64,000 nt of DNA. Origin: Thermomucor indicae-seudaticae. Lineage: Eukaryota; Mucoromycota; Mucoromycetes; Mucorales; Lichtheimiaceae. Below the pieces are notes generated by a model, which ran no database searches, was not told the origin of the DNA, and saw only the letters and a program-made list of their open reading frames with translations. The stretch lies in the NCBI GenBank assembly GCA_000787465.1, contig JSYX01000070.1, forward strand, positions 23,364 to 87,363, read 5' to 3'. The translations under genes and the position numbers were made by a program. Positions 20,073-29,957 of the stretch are shown here, piece after piece; within the stretch, counting starts at the first letter, position 1, and each line of letters starts with the position of its first letter.

Positions 20073-21460
20073 ATGTCCATCTCAACCCGTAATCTATCAA
20101 CAACAACAACAACAACAACACCAACGTCTGCTGGTCAGACTTTTCTCTATGGAAAAAAAACTTTTCAAATTCTTGTAAGCTAGGGAAAACGCTCTGAACC
20201 GAGCGTCAGGCTCACCTGATCCATTTCGCTCTGTATAGTATAGCCCGAAACCGCTCGTTACAATTCTGCTGCTGCTTCCACAAAAGGAATACATCGCAGC
20301 TACGCCGAAACCGGAAAACAATAACATCGATTTTTGTATGGGCGAAACCGAAAAATCAAGTACCAACGGCGTCTTTCTGGTCATGTGCCGGACTCTATTT
20401 CTGACCGCTCACAAAAGGTGATTGCGAATTTTTGACACGTAAGGTACGTATGAACCCCGCAATATTGCCACCATTGGAGCTAAATGTTTGGGCTTTGTAA
20501 AAAAAAAGGTGACCTCCATTTTCATTTTAATCCCACCACTGGGGAAAGCTGTTATAAAGAGACCCCCTCTGAAGACTTTACAAATTTAATACTTGGCATG
20601 CCAAGGATTCTTACGGAGTTAGTGGAATACAGAGAACTCTCGTCTTCGACAGTGAGGGTCTCATGAAGTAACCAACGGTGCAGACTGCAATAGTGGAGAC
20701 GTATCAGGATCCACGCAAGTAGCAACAGAATCTCGCCCAAGATATTTGCGTCATGCAGAATCACTTACTGATGATTATTGATTGATCGAACATCTCAACT
20801 GCGGAAGTTTGGCCGAAGGCTTGATTATTGAAGGCAATAGCGCATTTAGTCTTTGACGGGAACGGTTTCGCGATAAAACCAACGGTACGGATAGTAATAC
20901 TCGAGACCTAGCAGGGTCCAAGGAAGCAACAACGGCACCTAGCGCAAGATATGTGCGTCTCGTAGAATCACTCACTGGTGACTATTTGTTGACCGAACAT
21001 CTCAGCTGTGGCAGTTTAGCCGAGCTCTTGGTGACGGAAGATATACAAGATCTGAAAGGTCCAATGACTGGTCAACATAACGATAACGACCACACGGAGG
21101 TGGTTTCAGCATAATTATCGAAAGAAACGGTTGACTTTGAAGCTTTGAAGAACGGCTAGTGCAGGAGCTACGGTATGCGGGCTTATTCAGCGATGACGCT
21201 AGATTTATCATCAGATTGATTGGAACGGTCGTGAAGACGACAAAATATGTGCCAAACTGCAGCGGCTGGGACGCGAATTCAAGGAACACGTGGGGAGTGA
21301 ACGAATTTCGAAAGAAGCGATTGATGGGGCTGCTGGATCGGCAATGCGATGCGAGCAATATCAGTATTATTGGAACCTATTGGAGTACCAAGCAGAGCAA
21401 TTTTATATGAGATGATTCGTGAAGCATCGCCAGGAAAGCATTAACCGAGGAGAATCAAGG
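20073..21460 (+). pseudogene. ADA3/NGG1-like pseudogene, copy B
   Basis: It begins at the ATG at 20073 with the same first codons as copy A (MSIST/R-N) followed by a CAA trinucleotide run. Decayed pieces match copy A throughout: KPKNQVPTA, the GDLHFHFNPTTGE region, and two sub-repeats (20670-20840, 20880-21090) with YLLTEHLSCGSLAELLV. The C-terminal ADA3 domain is recognisable across frames at 21110-21420: EERLVQELRYAGLFSDD, then DDKICAKLQRLGREFKEHV, then YWNLLEYQAEQFYMR. Many frameshifts and stops make it non-functional. Family knowledge: ADA3 is a structural subunit of the SAGA/ADA acetyltransferase module. Confidence 0.6.
20099..20121 (+). repeat. CAA trinucleotide run
   Basis: About seven uninterrupted CAA units inside the relic of ADA3-like copy B; absent from the matching place in copy A (near 14080). 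A simple expansion. Confidence 0.8.
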
Positions 21461-21878
21461 GCGTGAAAGCACCGTTCCGGATGAGGAGGATGACGACGAT
21501 GATGTGTTACCATGCGAGACTCTGACCCGTCAAATGCATTTAGTTTCAACTTTAAACCAATCCGCATGGCCCGTTGCAAGCCTATCAGAGACTGGAGCCA
21601 AGAACAACACCCGTAGTCTCGTGATGTTCGAAAAGCACTTTACACGATTTCAACTCAGTTTCGCACCGACGAATCGAAGACAAAAAGATGGCCTACAGAT
21701 GGTGGTAACAGTCTTTTACTATCAGCTTCCAGCCATAATTCAGCGGAACAAGCGATGGAGTATAACAGCTGTTGTGTCTCCATTATAATTGCATATGGAG
21801 AATCAGGCGGAATTGCAGCTGGTTTCAGTCCAGCACCGAAAGTGGCAAAAGGCCGCAGGCTCTTAATATTTTTTACGC
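21461..21878. other. Decayed stretch between ADA3-like and C1-THF synthase relics
   Basis: An acidic fragment (PDEEDDDDDVLPCETLTRQM) and a frame with MFEKHFTRFQLSFAPTNRRQ are visible but not assignable. The latter may be a piece of another gene. Confidence 0.3.
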
Positions 21879-22470
21879 ATGGCGTCGTCATCGGCAACCT
21901 CAAACGAGTTTGTTTTCCACTACGAGGATACCAGCTACATGATTGATGGCAAAGTCATCGCCCAGTAAACACTTTTTTAATAGCCGTTTTGCCCTTCAGA
22001 GCTACTTGAACGCGCAGAGAAGTTAAGATCAATTCATGATCAAGGCCAACATTGCAGCCACTAAGGCAGAATTGCTAGACTTTAATCCTCGCTTGGTCAT
22101 TTGTCCAAGTCGGTAACCGTGGAGGCTCTTTAGTGGGACATTCGTATGGAGGAAAAGGCTGCCAAGAAAGAGTGAGGGCCTAAGAACGGACGAAGAGATA
22201 TTGGTCTTCTGCTTGGAATACAAGCAGGGATCCCGTTCACGTTGGAAAAGTTCACTGGAAACCATTTCACAACCGGAATTGTTACAAAATCTCAAGGGAT
22301 TGAATGCGGATGATCGAATACATGGCATGCTGGTTCAAACGCTGCCTTTGCCTTCTCATCTTGATGAAGCGTTGGCGGTGGGTCTACCAAGATTTTGCTC
22401 AGCAACCCTCCCGGAGTGCATCTGCTGTATGGCACATCAGCGGCTTCTCTGGGTACCTTAGAACACTTAT
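21879..22470 (+). pseudogene. C1-tetrahydrofolate synthase (MTHFD1/ADE3-type) relic
   Basis: Fragments in several frames match the N-terminal dehydrogenase/cyclohydrolase domain. An opening ATG at 21879 leads to SYMIDGKVIAQ, followed by an intron-like gap (21967-22000). Then come IKANIAATKAELLDFNPRLV, a one-base slip before VQVGNR, IRMEEKAAKK, and finally LKGLNADDRIHGMLVQTLPL-PSHLDEAL. The last block is the family's substrate-site signature. Frameshifts and stops occur between blocks and the synthetase domain is missing, so it is a truncated pseudogene. Confidence 0.7.
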
Positions 22471-22499
22471 ACTGTCCGGCAAATCTGGTCCGGTTCATG

Positions 22500-22945
22500 A
22501 TCCATGAAGCACAGTGTGTATGGTTACTGTGCAGTCAAGTGGAATACAGCTACGCGATACGACGACATGAACGATTTCATCAACAGATATAACGGCACAG
22601 CTGCAATATGTATTGCATTTCAAGACGACAACTGGAGGCGCTGCCAAAAATCAGCCGATGAACGCTGAAGAAGAAGCAGCAAGTCCAAAAAGCACGGCAA
22701 AGGGGAAACGTAGACATGATTGTGGCAACAATTACATTCGACACGGGTATCGACAAAGCAAGCGTACGGCTTGTTATGGCCACCTTCGATGGAAGGCCAT
22801 CACCGAGAAACTGGACAAGGAGGAGATGATGGGCCTCCGGCGGGATGTCATCTCTATTACAACAACCGTGATGCATTCGTTCAGCGAGTCTTGATCGAGG
22901 ATGGTGACGGCGACAAAGATCAATTGTGTGAGAGCCTGAAATAAG
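22500..22945 (+). pseudogene. RecQ-family DNA helicase relic
   Basis: Three helicase pieces appear in order in different frames. These are DDMNDFINRYNGTAAICIAF (motif IV region), DMIVATITFDTGIDKASVRLV (motif V, normally VATVAFGMGIDKP-VR) and HHRETGQGGDDGPPAGCHLY-Y (motif VI, normally YYQE-GRAGRDGLPA-C-L-Y). Key arginines of motif VI are mutated and stops interrupt the frames. Only the C-terminal part of the helicase core is present. Confidence 0.6.
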
Positions 22946-23515
22946 ATGGAGCGAAAACGTGACCCACTGTTACAGAGAACACTTGGCCCTAGGCAATGCG
23001 CAGGGACCTACGATAACTTCTCAAGAAACCAAAATATGAACATGGATCTTACTACTAAGGCGAAAATAATCCGCCAAGTACAGACGAAACGATATGCAGT
23101 TGCCAAGAATCCAAACCGTGCCAACAACACAGTGAATGTGAACCCCTCACCCCTGACTGTCCATGTGCCTGACGAACACTATTACCAGCCACACCTTGTG
23201 ACCCATTGTGTGAGCTAAGCCCAATGGTGACTAGCCAAAAATGGTTCCGAGGGTGAGCGCTTTCTTACTTTCTCACACTCTCTCTCTTCTCTCCGTCTTC
23301 TCACCTCTTCTCTTTTCCCCAATCTCGCCATTACCGCCCCTGCTCCTAAACTGCATCAAGAAAACGGGGGGTGTGTGTGTGTTGTACTTGTTCAAACGAA
23401 ATGACTATTCTTATTCGTGTTTCTTTTTTTCATAGTATATATAAAAGGTTTCTCTTCTTGCTATCTCTTTTTTCTTTTATCAATGTGTCCTGTTGACTTT
23501 AAAGAGCGGGAATAG
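22946..23515. other. Upstream region of the Rho-type GTPase gene
   Basis: No gene is visible. A CT-rich tract (about 23265-23350), a TATATATAAAA stretch near 23437-23447 and a GTGTGTGTGTG run (about 23371) lie upstream of the GTPase gene and fit a pyrimidine-rich fungal promoter. Confidence 0.4.
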
Positions 23516-24359
23516 ATGCCATCCGAAATTAGAAGAAAGCTCGTTATCGTTGGCGACGGTTCATGCGGCAAGACGTGTCTGTTGATGGTATTCTCAGAAG
23601 GCAAGTTCCCCGAGGTATGGATAATGATCCTGTTACCGCAACTGGACTTTCGATTGATGGGAGACACAGTTGTATGTACCTACCGTGTTTGAGAATTATG
23701 TGGCGGACGTCGAGGTTGACGGTAAACATGTTGAGCTAGCCTTGCGGGATACGGCAGGTATGTATATATAGCTAGCCAAGAAAGATAGTCTTGGTCACAG
23801 ACGCTAAATAAGACCATGGTATAGGTCAAGAGGACTATGATCGTCTTCGCCCCTTGTCCTACCCGGACTCCCATGTGGTTCTTATCTGTTTTGCGGTGGA
23901 CTCGCCCGATTCCCTTGATAATGTACAAGAGAAGGTAATGATAAAGTATAAAAAAAGGGGGGAGACGAGAATGAGATGATTGAATTTTTGATTTTGCAGT
24001 GGATTGCCGAAGTTATGCATTTCTGCCGAGGTTTGCCTGTTCTTTTGGCGGCGCTCAAGAAGGATTTACGAAATGATCCACATACAATTGAAGAGTTACG
24101 AAAAACTTCTCAGAGGCCCGTCACCACTGAAGAGGTAAAAGTTCCCACAACCATCTCCGAGGCCTTTTTTTTCTTCTTGGCATTGATAATGGTCATACAG
24201 GGTATGGCAGTTGCGAAAAAGATTGGTGCATACAAGTACTTGGAATGCTCAGCCAAAACGGGCGAGGGTGTGCGTGAGGTATTTGAACATGCAACGCGTG
24301 CTGCGCTGTCGATACACAGAAAACACGTACGCGGAAAGCCGGGGTGTTCCATTCTGTAG
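23516..24359 (+). CDS. Rho-family GTPase (Rho1-like) with altered DTAGQ box
   Basis: Five exons (23516-23614, 23670-23757, 23825-23934, 24000-24134, 24201-24359) give 196 residues. The G1 box is GDGSCGKT, switch I has [17 protein letters not shown] (Rho effector loop), and the Rho insert region [12 protein letters not shown] and [15 protein letters not shown] are present. The protein ends CSIL, a CaaX prenylation box. Two departures stand out. The invariant Trp before DTAGQ is Arg (ALRDTAGQED), and the usual VG-K-DLR guanine-binding stretch reads [10 protein letters not shown]. Rho1 controls beta-glucan synthase and actin in fungi; whether this divergent copy does so is uncertain. All splice sites are GT-AG. 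Confidence 0.88.
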
Positions 24360-24523
24360 CAAATTCTATTACCCGAACGTCATACCTCTATCTCGTTTGA
24401 TTAAACAAGAGAACAATGATTTATTTACATGTACGTGTGGGTTGGGTTGTAATATTGTCTGCGTGTATACAAGATGACGACGTCGGGGAGGAGGAGAGGA
24501 AAAAGTCAAGCTGGAGATTTGAT

Positions 24524-26353
24524 TTACCAAGAGTCGATCTTCATGGTACCCTTTTCGAGCAAGTTGATGTGCATCTTGAAAGCCTTGTCGAGCATGTGGG
24601 GTTCGTGACCACGGCCAGCGGCGAGGCACTTCTTGGTGGCGTAGTCAAAGTAGTCCTGCAAGAGCGGCTTGTAGTCAGGGTGAGCGCACTTGTCAATGAT
24701 GACCTGAGCACGGTCGCGAGGGCACAGGCCACGGAGGTCAGCGAGACCTTGCTCGGTGACGATGACGTCGAGGTCGTGTTCGGTCTGGTCGACGTGGGTG
24801 GCGAAGGGCACGACGCACGAGATACCGGTTGGGTCGTTCTTGCTGGGACGGGCCGAAGGCGTGTGCATGATGCTCAGCTTCGCGTTGCGCAAGAAGTCGG
24901 CCGAGCCACCCAGACCGTTGAGCATACCGGAGCCGCAGACCAAGGTCGAATTGGCATGAGCATAAATGTCGACTTCGACAGGCGTGTTCATGGCAATGCA
25001 GCCCAGACGGCGAATGACCTCGGGCGAGTTGCTGACCTGCTGAGAGCGCAGCAAGAGGCGGTCCTTGTACTTGGCCCAGTTCTGGTAGAACCGCTCAAAG
25101 CCCTCGGGCGAGAACCGGATCGACGTCGCACTCGCGAACTTGAGCTTGTCAGAGTCGAAGAATTCCAAAAAGGTGTCCTGAAGCACTTCGGTAAACCTAG
25201 AAAAGGAAAAAAGGGTTGGCATCTTGACCTGTCAAACTTTAATTAAAACTTACACAGTGACGTCCTTGAAAGGCGACTTGGCGAGACCACCAATGACAGC
25301 GTTGGCAATGTTGCCGATACCAGACTGCAGAGGCAAGAGGTTCTCGGGCAGACGACCCATCTTGACTTCGTGGCTCAAAAAGTCAATCAAGTGGCCCGCA
25401 ATGGCTTCGGACGTGGCATCGGCTGGGGTGTTGGGGCCAGTGTTGTCTGGTCGGTCGCTCTCGACGATCGCAATAATCTTGTCCTGGTCGATCGGAATTG
25501 CAGTCTGGAAAAGAAAAAAAAAGAGGTCAGAAACACATCCGCAGCAAGCATCCCCCCGAAAAATTAAAAGAATTACCGAGCCAATGCGATCTTCCGTGCT
25601 CATGATGAGGTATGGCTTGCGGTGAGGCGGGTTGGTGCCCAGCACGATATCATGGAGACCTTCAAAGGATGGGATGCGCGTGTTGACTTCGATGATCACC
25701 TTGTCGGCCATCTGAAGCAATTCGGGCGTGGCACCGACCGAGGCACCAGGCACAATCCAGCCTTCTTCCGTAATCGCAGTGGCTTCCACAATCACCACGT
25801 CAAGCTTGTTGTTGGGCTTGTCCTTGGTGTAGTAACCTACACGCTATAAGTAAGCGCCAACGAGATAAACTAGAGAGATGCATTGCTTTACCATACAGCA
25901 AATCTTGAGGAAACATGGACAAGTGCTTGTCAGCGAACCGAATACGACCGGCATTGATTCCCTTCTTAATGTTCTTGCCGACTTGGTGAGGGTAGCGACG
26001 ATCGATCATGTCCAGCGCTGCCCATCGGTCTTCCGTCTCGGCACCCGTCGAGGCACCCACAAACAGGTTAAACTTCATCTTGCCCTGAAGATTGTTGGCC
26101 TCCACATGGTTAGCGAGCGCCGTTGGGATCATCTTGGGATAACCGACACCGGTGAAACCTGACCAACCAAGGTATCTGATAACATCCAAGCAAGATGGGT
26201 CAATTGCCTTGACAACAAATGCCATTTTGTTTATTGTTTGTATACATACTGTCCATCCTTGAAGAAGGGCAAGGTATCCTCGGCCTTCATGACCTTTTGC
26301 AAAAGTTGTGGACGACGAACACGAGCTTTCAGAGCAGCACTGACAGACGCCAT
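24524..26353 (-). CDS. ACH1: Acetyl-CoA hydrolase / succinyl-CoA:acetate CoA-transferase (Ach1)
   Basis: Five exons (26353-26250, 26175-25892, 25836-25577, 25504-25254, 25196-24524) encode 523 residues, the standard Ach1 length. Family blocks include [31 protein letters not shown], the [14 protein letters not shown] region, [18 protein letters not shown] (glutamyl-CoA loop region), [18 protein letters not shown] and the C-terminal [14 protein letters not shown]. The enzyme moves CoA between succinyl-CoA and acetate in mitochondria, needed for acetate handling and removal of toxic propionyl-CoA. Introns are 55-74 nt. The coding strand is strongly codon-biased, suggesting high expression. Confidence 0.95.
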
Positions 26354-26423
26354 AATGAACAAAGAGAAACAAGAGAGAGAGGTGGGGTGTTAAAGCAGAT
26401 CAACAAAAGTAGTTGTCTCTCTC

Positions 26424-26431
26424 TTTATATA
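26424..26431 (-). promoter_or_regulatory. TATA box of ACH1
   Basis: A TATATAA-type element on the minus strand lies about 72 bp upstream of the ACH1 ATG, followed by an AG-rich 5' leader. Positional inference. Confidence 0.45.
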
Positions 26432-26816
26432 AGTTTTTCTGACGTCTCGGATCTGAGTGTACCTGCGGAGTCAAAGACGTATGCCCTACATTACCGTCTT
26501 TGTAGAGAGCCCAAAGACGGCGGGTAAACGAGGGATCGTTTTGTTCCTGAGCGGAATTCCCCAGTTAAATGATTAAGCGAGCTTTGCTGATTAGTTTACT
26601 GACGCACGTTTTGCCGAAAAAATGTGGGGTATGCTTTCTAAGAAAACGATCGGATAAAACTTGAGGAGTTATGATGTATAAAAAAGGAAACTGTATGAAC
26701 CGGACCCTGGCAAAACCTACAACCGGAAGATTCGCTCCTCTTCTTCTTTGCGGGGTAAAGAAAAAAACTGTTACAAAAAGCTATATATATATGTACACTG
26801 TACAAAGTAGGAGATT
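26432..26816. other. Shared spacer between ACH1 promoter and permease 3' end
   Basis: No gene seen. It contains the upstream part of the ACH1 promoter and, near 26780-26815, an AT-rich block likely to be the 3' end region of the permease gene. Confidence 0.4.
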
Positions 26817-29009
26817 CTAGAGGGGAGCAGGACGGGTATCGAGTTCTTCAAGTTCAGGGTTCTCGTCTTCACTTATTAAAACAATTCGCTTCGTCTGATG
26901 AATGACTCGACCGTCCTCTTCACGAACGATCGTATCAATGTTGCGAACTGGTCCCGTGAACCATTTACGTCCTGAAACGACATACGCGATCGATGCCAGA
27001 CCAATCACAACGACGAATGGAACAACGGCAAAGTTCATGTTGGCTGCTGTTACTGGATATTGCTAAAAGAAACTGCGTAAGTGCTCCGGGAATCATTCCC
27101 GATTCAGGTTAAACGACTTACCGTGGGCAGAACAAAAAAGACAGACGTAAACAGGATCCAGAGACAAGCAACGATGCCGACTGGAATCGAAAACGCACCC
27201 ATATGATACGGTCCGCGGTGGAACCGCTTTCTGGCCATCGTGATGCGCAGATAGATGGGAATAAAGTAGGACAGGTTCGCAGCAATAGTGTTGATCGACA
27301 CAATTGTTTCGTACGCGACGTCACTGAACATGTATGGTATCCCGAGGACAGCAGAAAAGATAATGTTGAACCACACCGCATTCGCTGGCACCTTGCTTGC
27401 CGTCAGCGTTGCCAGCCACTTGGAGAACGGCATCGCGCCGTCTCTTGCAAACGCGTACGTCTGTCGCGACGATCCCACAATCACAGCCGCACCTCTAATC
27501 AATGAGTGAGTGGAGACACACACACGCAGCAGGGGTTTGGTTAGGATACTTGCGCAAAGTACATGGCTACCAGAATAATAACGAGAAACCACATGGTCCA
27601 CGCCACACCCGTGCCGTCCACAAACACCTGCGTAATCGTCATATTCAGCGACGGATGCAAGATCTGTCTGTCAAAGTCCTGAATCATGAACGCGCATGCC
27701 ATCATCAGGATCGTGCCCGCCACTGCCGATATCGCAATGGCCATGACAATACCCATCGGTGATCCACGCTGCGCCGAGCGCGTCTCCTCGCTGACGTGCG
27801 CGGCCGAATCGTATCCATTCAATGTGAACTGGGCCTGCAGCAGTCCGAGCATCCAGGCGTAACTGTTGCTGCTGAATCCGGTGCCATTGTAGAACTGGCC
27901 GAGCGCAAACGACACCGAGGGCTTGTTGGGCGTCAGCAGCAGACCCACAATCACAATAAACAAGATCCCCATCACGTGCCACCACACAGACAGGTTGTTG
28001 ATGATGCCGGTGTACCGCACCGGCAGCGTGTTCATCCAGCCGTGCAGGAACAGAATGCAGAGAAACACGGCGTAATCAATGTAAGGCGTCGTTTGGAAGC
28101 TTGGGTTGGTGATGGAGACCGCAGATGTCAGGAAGCCTGCCATACCAAGGTCGCTGGCACAGATAGCCACTAAAGCACATATCAGTTTTTGACCAAGACG
28201 TTTCTCTGTCTGTCTGTGTTTCTTACCAGAAAGGCTTAGCCTTGTTTGTTGTGAGGACAGTAGATGGGATCATGTAAGAAACAAGTAAACACGGATTGTT
28301 TCTGAAACCGCTTACCAGTTAAAGTATCCTGTTTGGGAATAAATCAGTTTTCTTTCATGATGGGATGGACTGTTATGAATGAAAAAAAACGACTTACCCA
28401 CGATCCAGCACATGAATGGCATCCATTCTGAATCAGATAACTGGGCCGTCCAGAAATAAAGGCCTCCAGTGGTTGGAAAGGCACTGCAGACTTTAGTAGC
28501 GGGGTATATAAGTGCGAAGGTTGCAAAAATTACGCCCTAACACAAACTTTACTTTCTGCTAAACTGGATCCGATGCTCAAGGTGAGAATGGCGACCACAA
28601 GATATCCCCAGATCGTTGCCGAAGTGCCTCCGTTTATCAATGCGGTTCCCCACATCTATCATAACAGTATATGTGTTGGTGGCATCAATTCAATACAAGA
28701 ATTTCCTCGATTTGGCTTACGGGTAAAAGACCTCCGAGAACAGAACAGCATCCAAAGGAAATGGCAAAGTTGGAAAACGTCGATAATTGACGGTTTAAAT
28801 CCTACGACCATCCACCATCAGTGGGAAGGGAATCAAGAGAGAGAGGATGAATCAAGGAAAAAGTTCACCTGCTTGTAGCCCAGTTTGGCGAGCAGCAATT
28901 CATCATCGACACTCTTTTCCCTGCGAATTTTGGTTTCTGCAACCGTAGCTTTCCGTGTTGTTGCCCAATCGTACACTCTCTCTGGAAATCGAATGCTACT
29001 AGACATCAT
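26817..29009 (-). CDS. Amino-acid/GABA permease (APC superfamily)
   Basis: Nine exons (29009-28869, 28801-28721, 28655-28553, 28490-28398, 28328-28316, 28240-28227, 28169-27554, 27494-27122, 27062-26817) give 559 residues. About 12 membrane spans are expected. Diagnostic blocks are FSNFAISFGCCSVLGGLLP (TM1), SLAEICSAFPTTGGLYFWTA (TM3 loop typical of the Uga4/Bat1 group), LNGYDSAAHVSEET (TM6-7) and SSRQTYAFARDGAMPFS. Exons 5 and 6 are micro-exons of 13 and 14 nt. The intron between exons 7 and 8 (27553-27495) only keeps frame as a GC-AG intron with GCAAGT at its 5' end. Substrate is unproven; Uga4-like sequence suggests GABA or polyamines/choline at plasma or vacuolar membrane. Confidence 0.88.
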
Positions 29010-29957
29010 AATACTGAAAGCAAAGAAGAAGATGTAATTTAGAAAGAGAGAGAAAGGGAAAGGGAAAGGAAAAGAGATTGGAAATGGGAAATAGGGGCAG
29101 GGCGTATGTGTATGTGTGTGTGTATCTTAAATGTTTGGTTCTATAGATGGAGCACATGCGGTTGCAGAGGGGGGCAAAAGAGATACAAATCATAATAATC
29201 TCCCTAACCAAGCAGAAACTTTTAACAAACCTTGTTATCCCCCCTTTGAGTTACGCCCAACTGACCGATTCCCAGGTAAAGAGTGCACGGATAACTGACA
29301 CACGCCGAATTCCGTGCTGTGAATTCAAAGCTTTGTTGCCAATGATAGAAACTGTCATTGGTGGCGCTGGACTGAAGATCGACATCAAAGATACGCTGAC
29401 AAGTGATGGGCAAACTATATAGTCTGGGCAAACTTGTCATCGAAGGGGATACAAACACCTTTGTTGCACTATCCAGGGTCCCAAAAAAACAGAGTATCTG
29501 TGTGGCCCAATTGGATAAAGTAATTCTGGTCTCCAACAAGAAGGTCTCTCTCACTGCATCCTGTGATATCGGCTCTTCACATGTGTGAGAGGTAAAGTCA
29601 TCCAGCCAGGCGAGGGAGGCAACCCATTCACTACCTGTTTCAATATTATGCCTCATCAGACGTATCAGGCAGGTACACCCTTTCCGTCTCAATACTGTCT
29701 CATATATTCAAGCCGTATCACACGCAAAAACGAGGACCGACCGTTATGCCACTGTCAATCTCGTCTCAGACTGCTTCCAACAAGTGAATGAGAATCAAAG
29801 GTAGCTCTCGAACAATGGCCATTATCTTGCATGCATAATGTTTTCGATCACACTTGTATGTGGCCCGTGACCATCAGCATACCCACTGTGCAACCACAAA
29901 TTCCTATAACCGTCCATTGTTCAAAACAAAGAGTGCTTATTATCCATCCTTTCCGTC
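29010..29957. other. Divergent spacer between permease and PLD
   Basis: It should hold both promoters. An AG-rich run (29038-29075) fits the permease 5' leader. A 156-codon minus frame (29692-29222) and two short plus frames (29147-29422, 29403-29588) were examined and resemble no known family. Confidence 0.35.

Noticed and set aside
24416..25246. A 276-codon plus-strand frame rich in Val, Gly and Asp.
   Set aside because: Exactly antisense to the last ACH1 exon, whose family match is unambiguous. A mirror of strong codon bias.
27495..27553. The permease intron start GTATCCT looked like a U12-type donor, and the frame did not close.
   Set aside because: Shifting the donor four bases upstream to GCAAGT with the normal AG restores frame and the conserved membrane segment, so a GC-AG intron explains it without a minor spliceosome.
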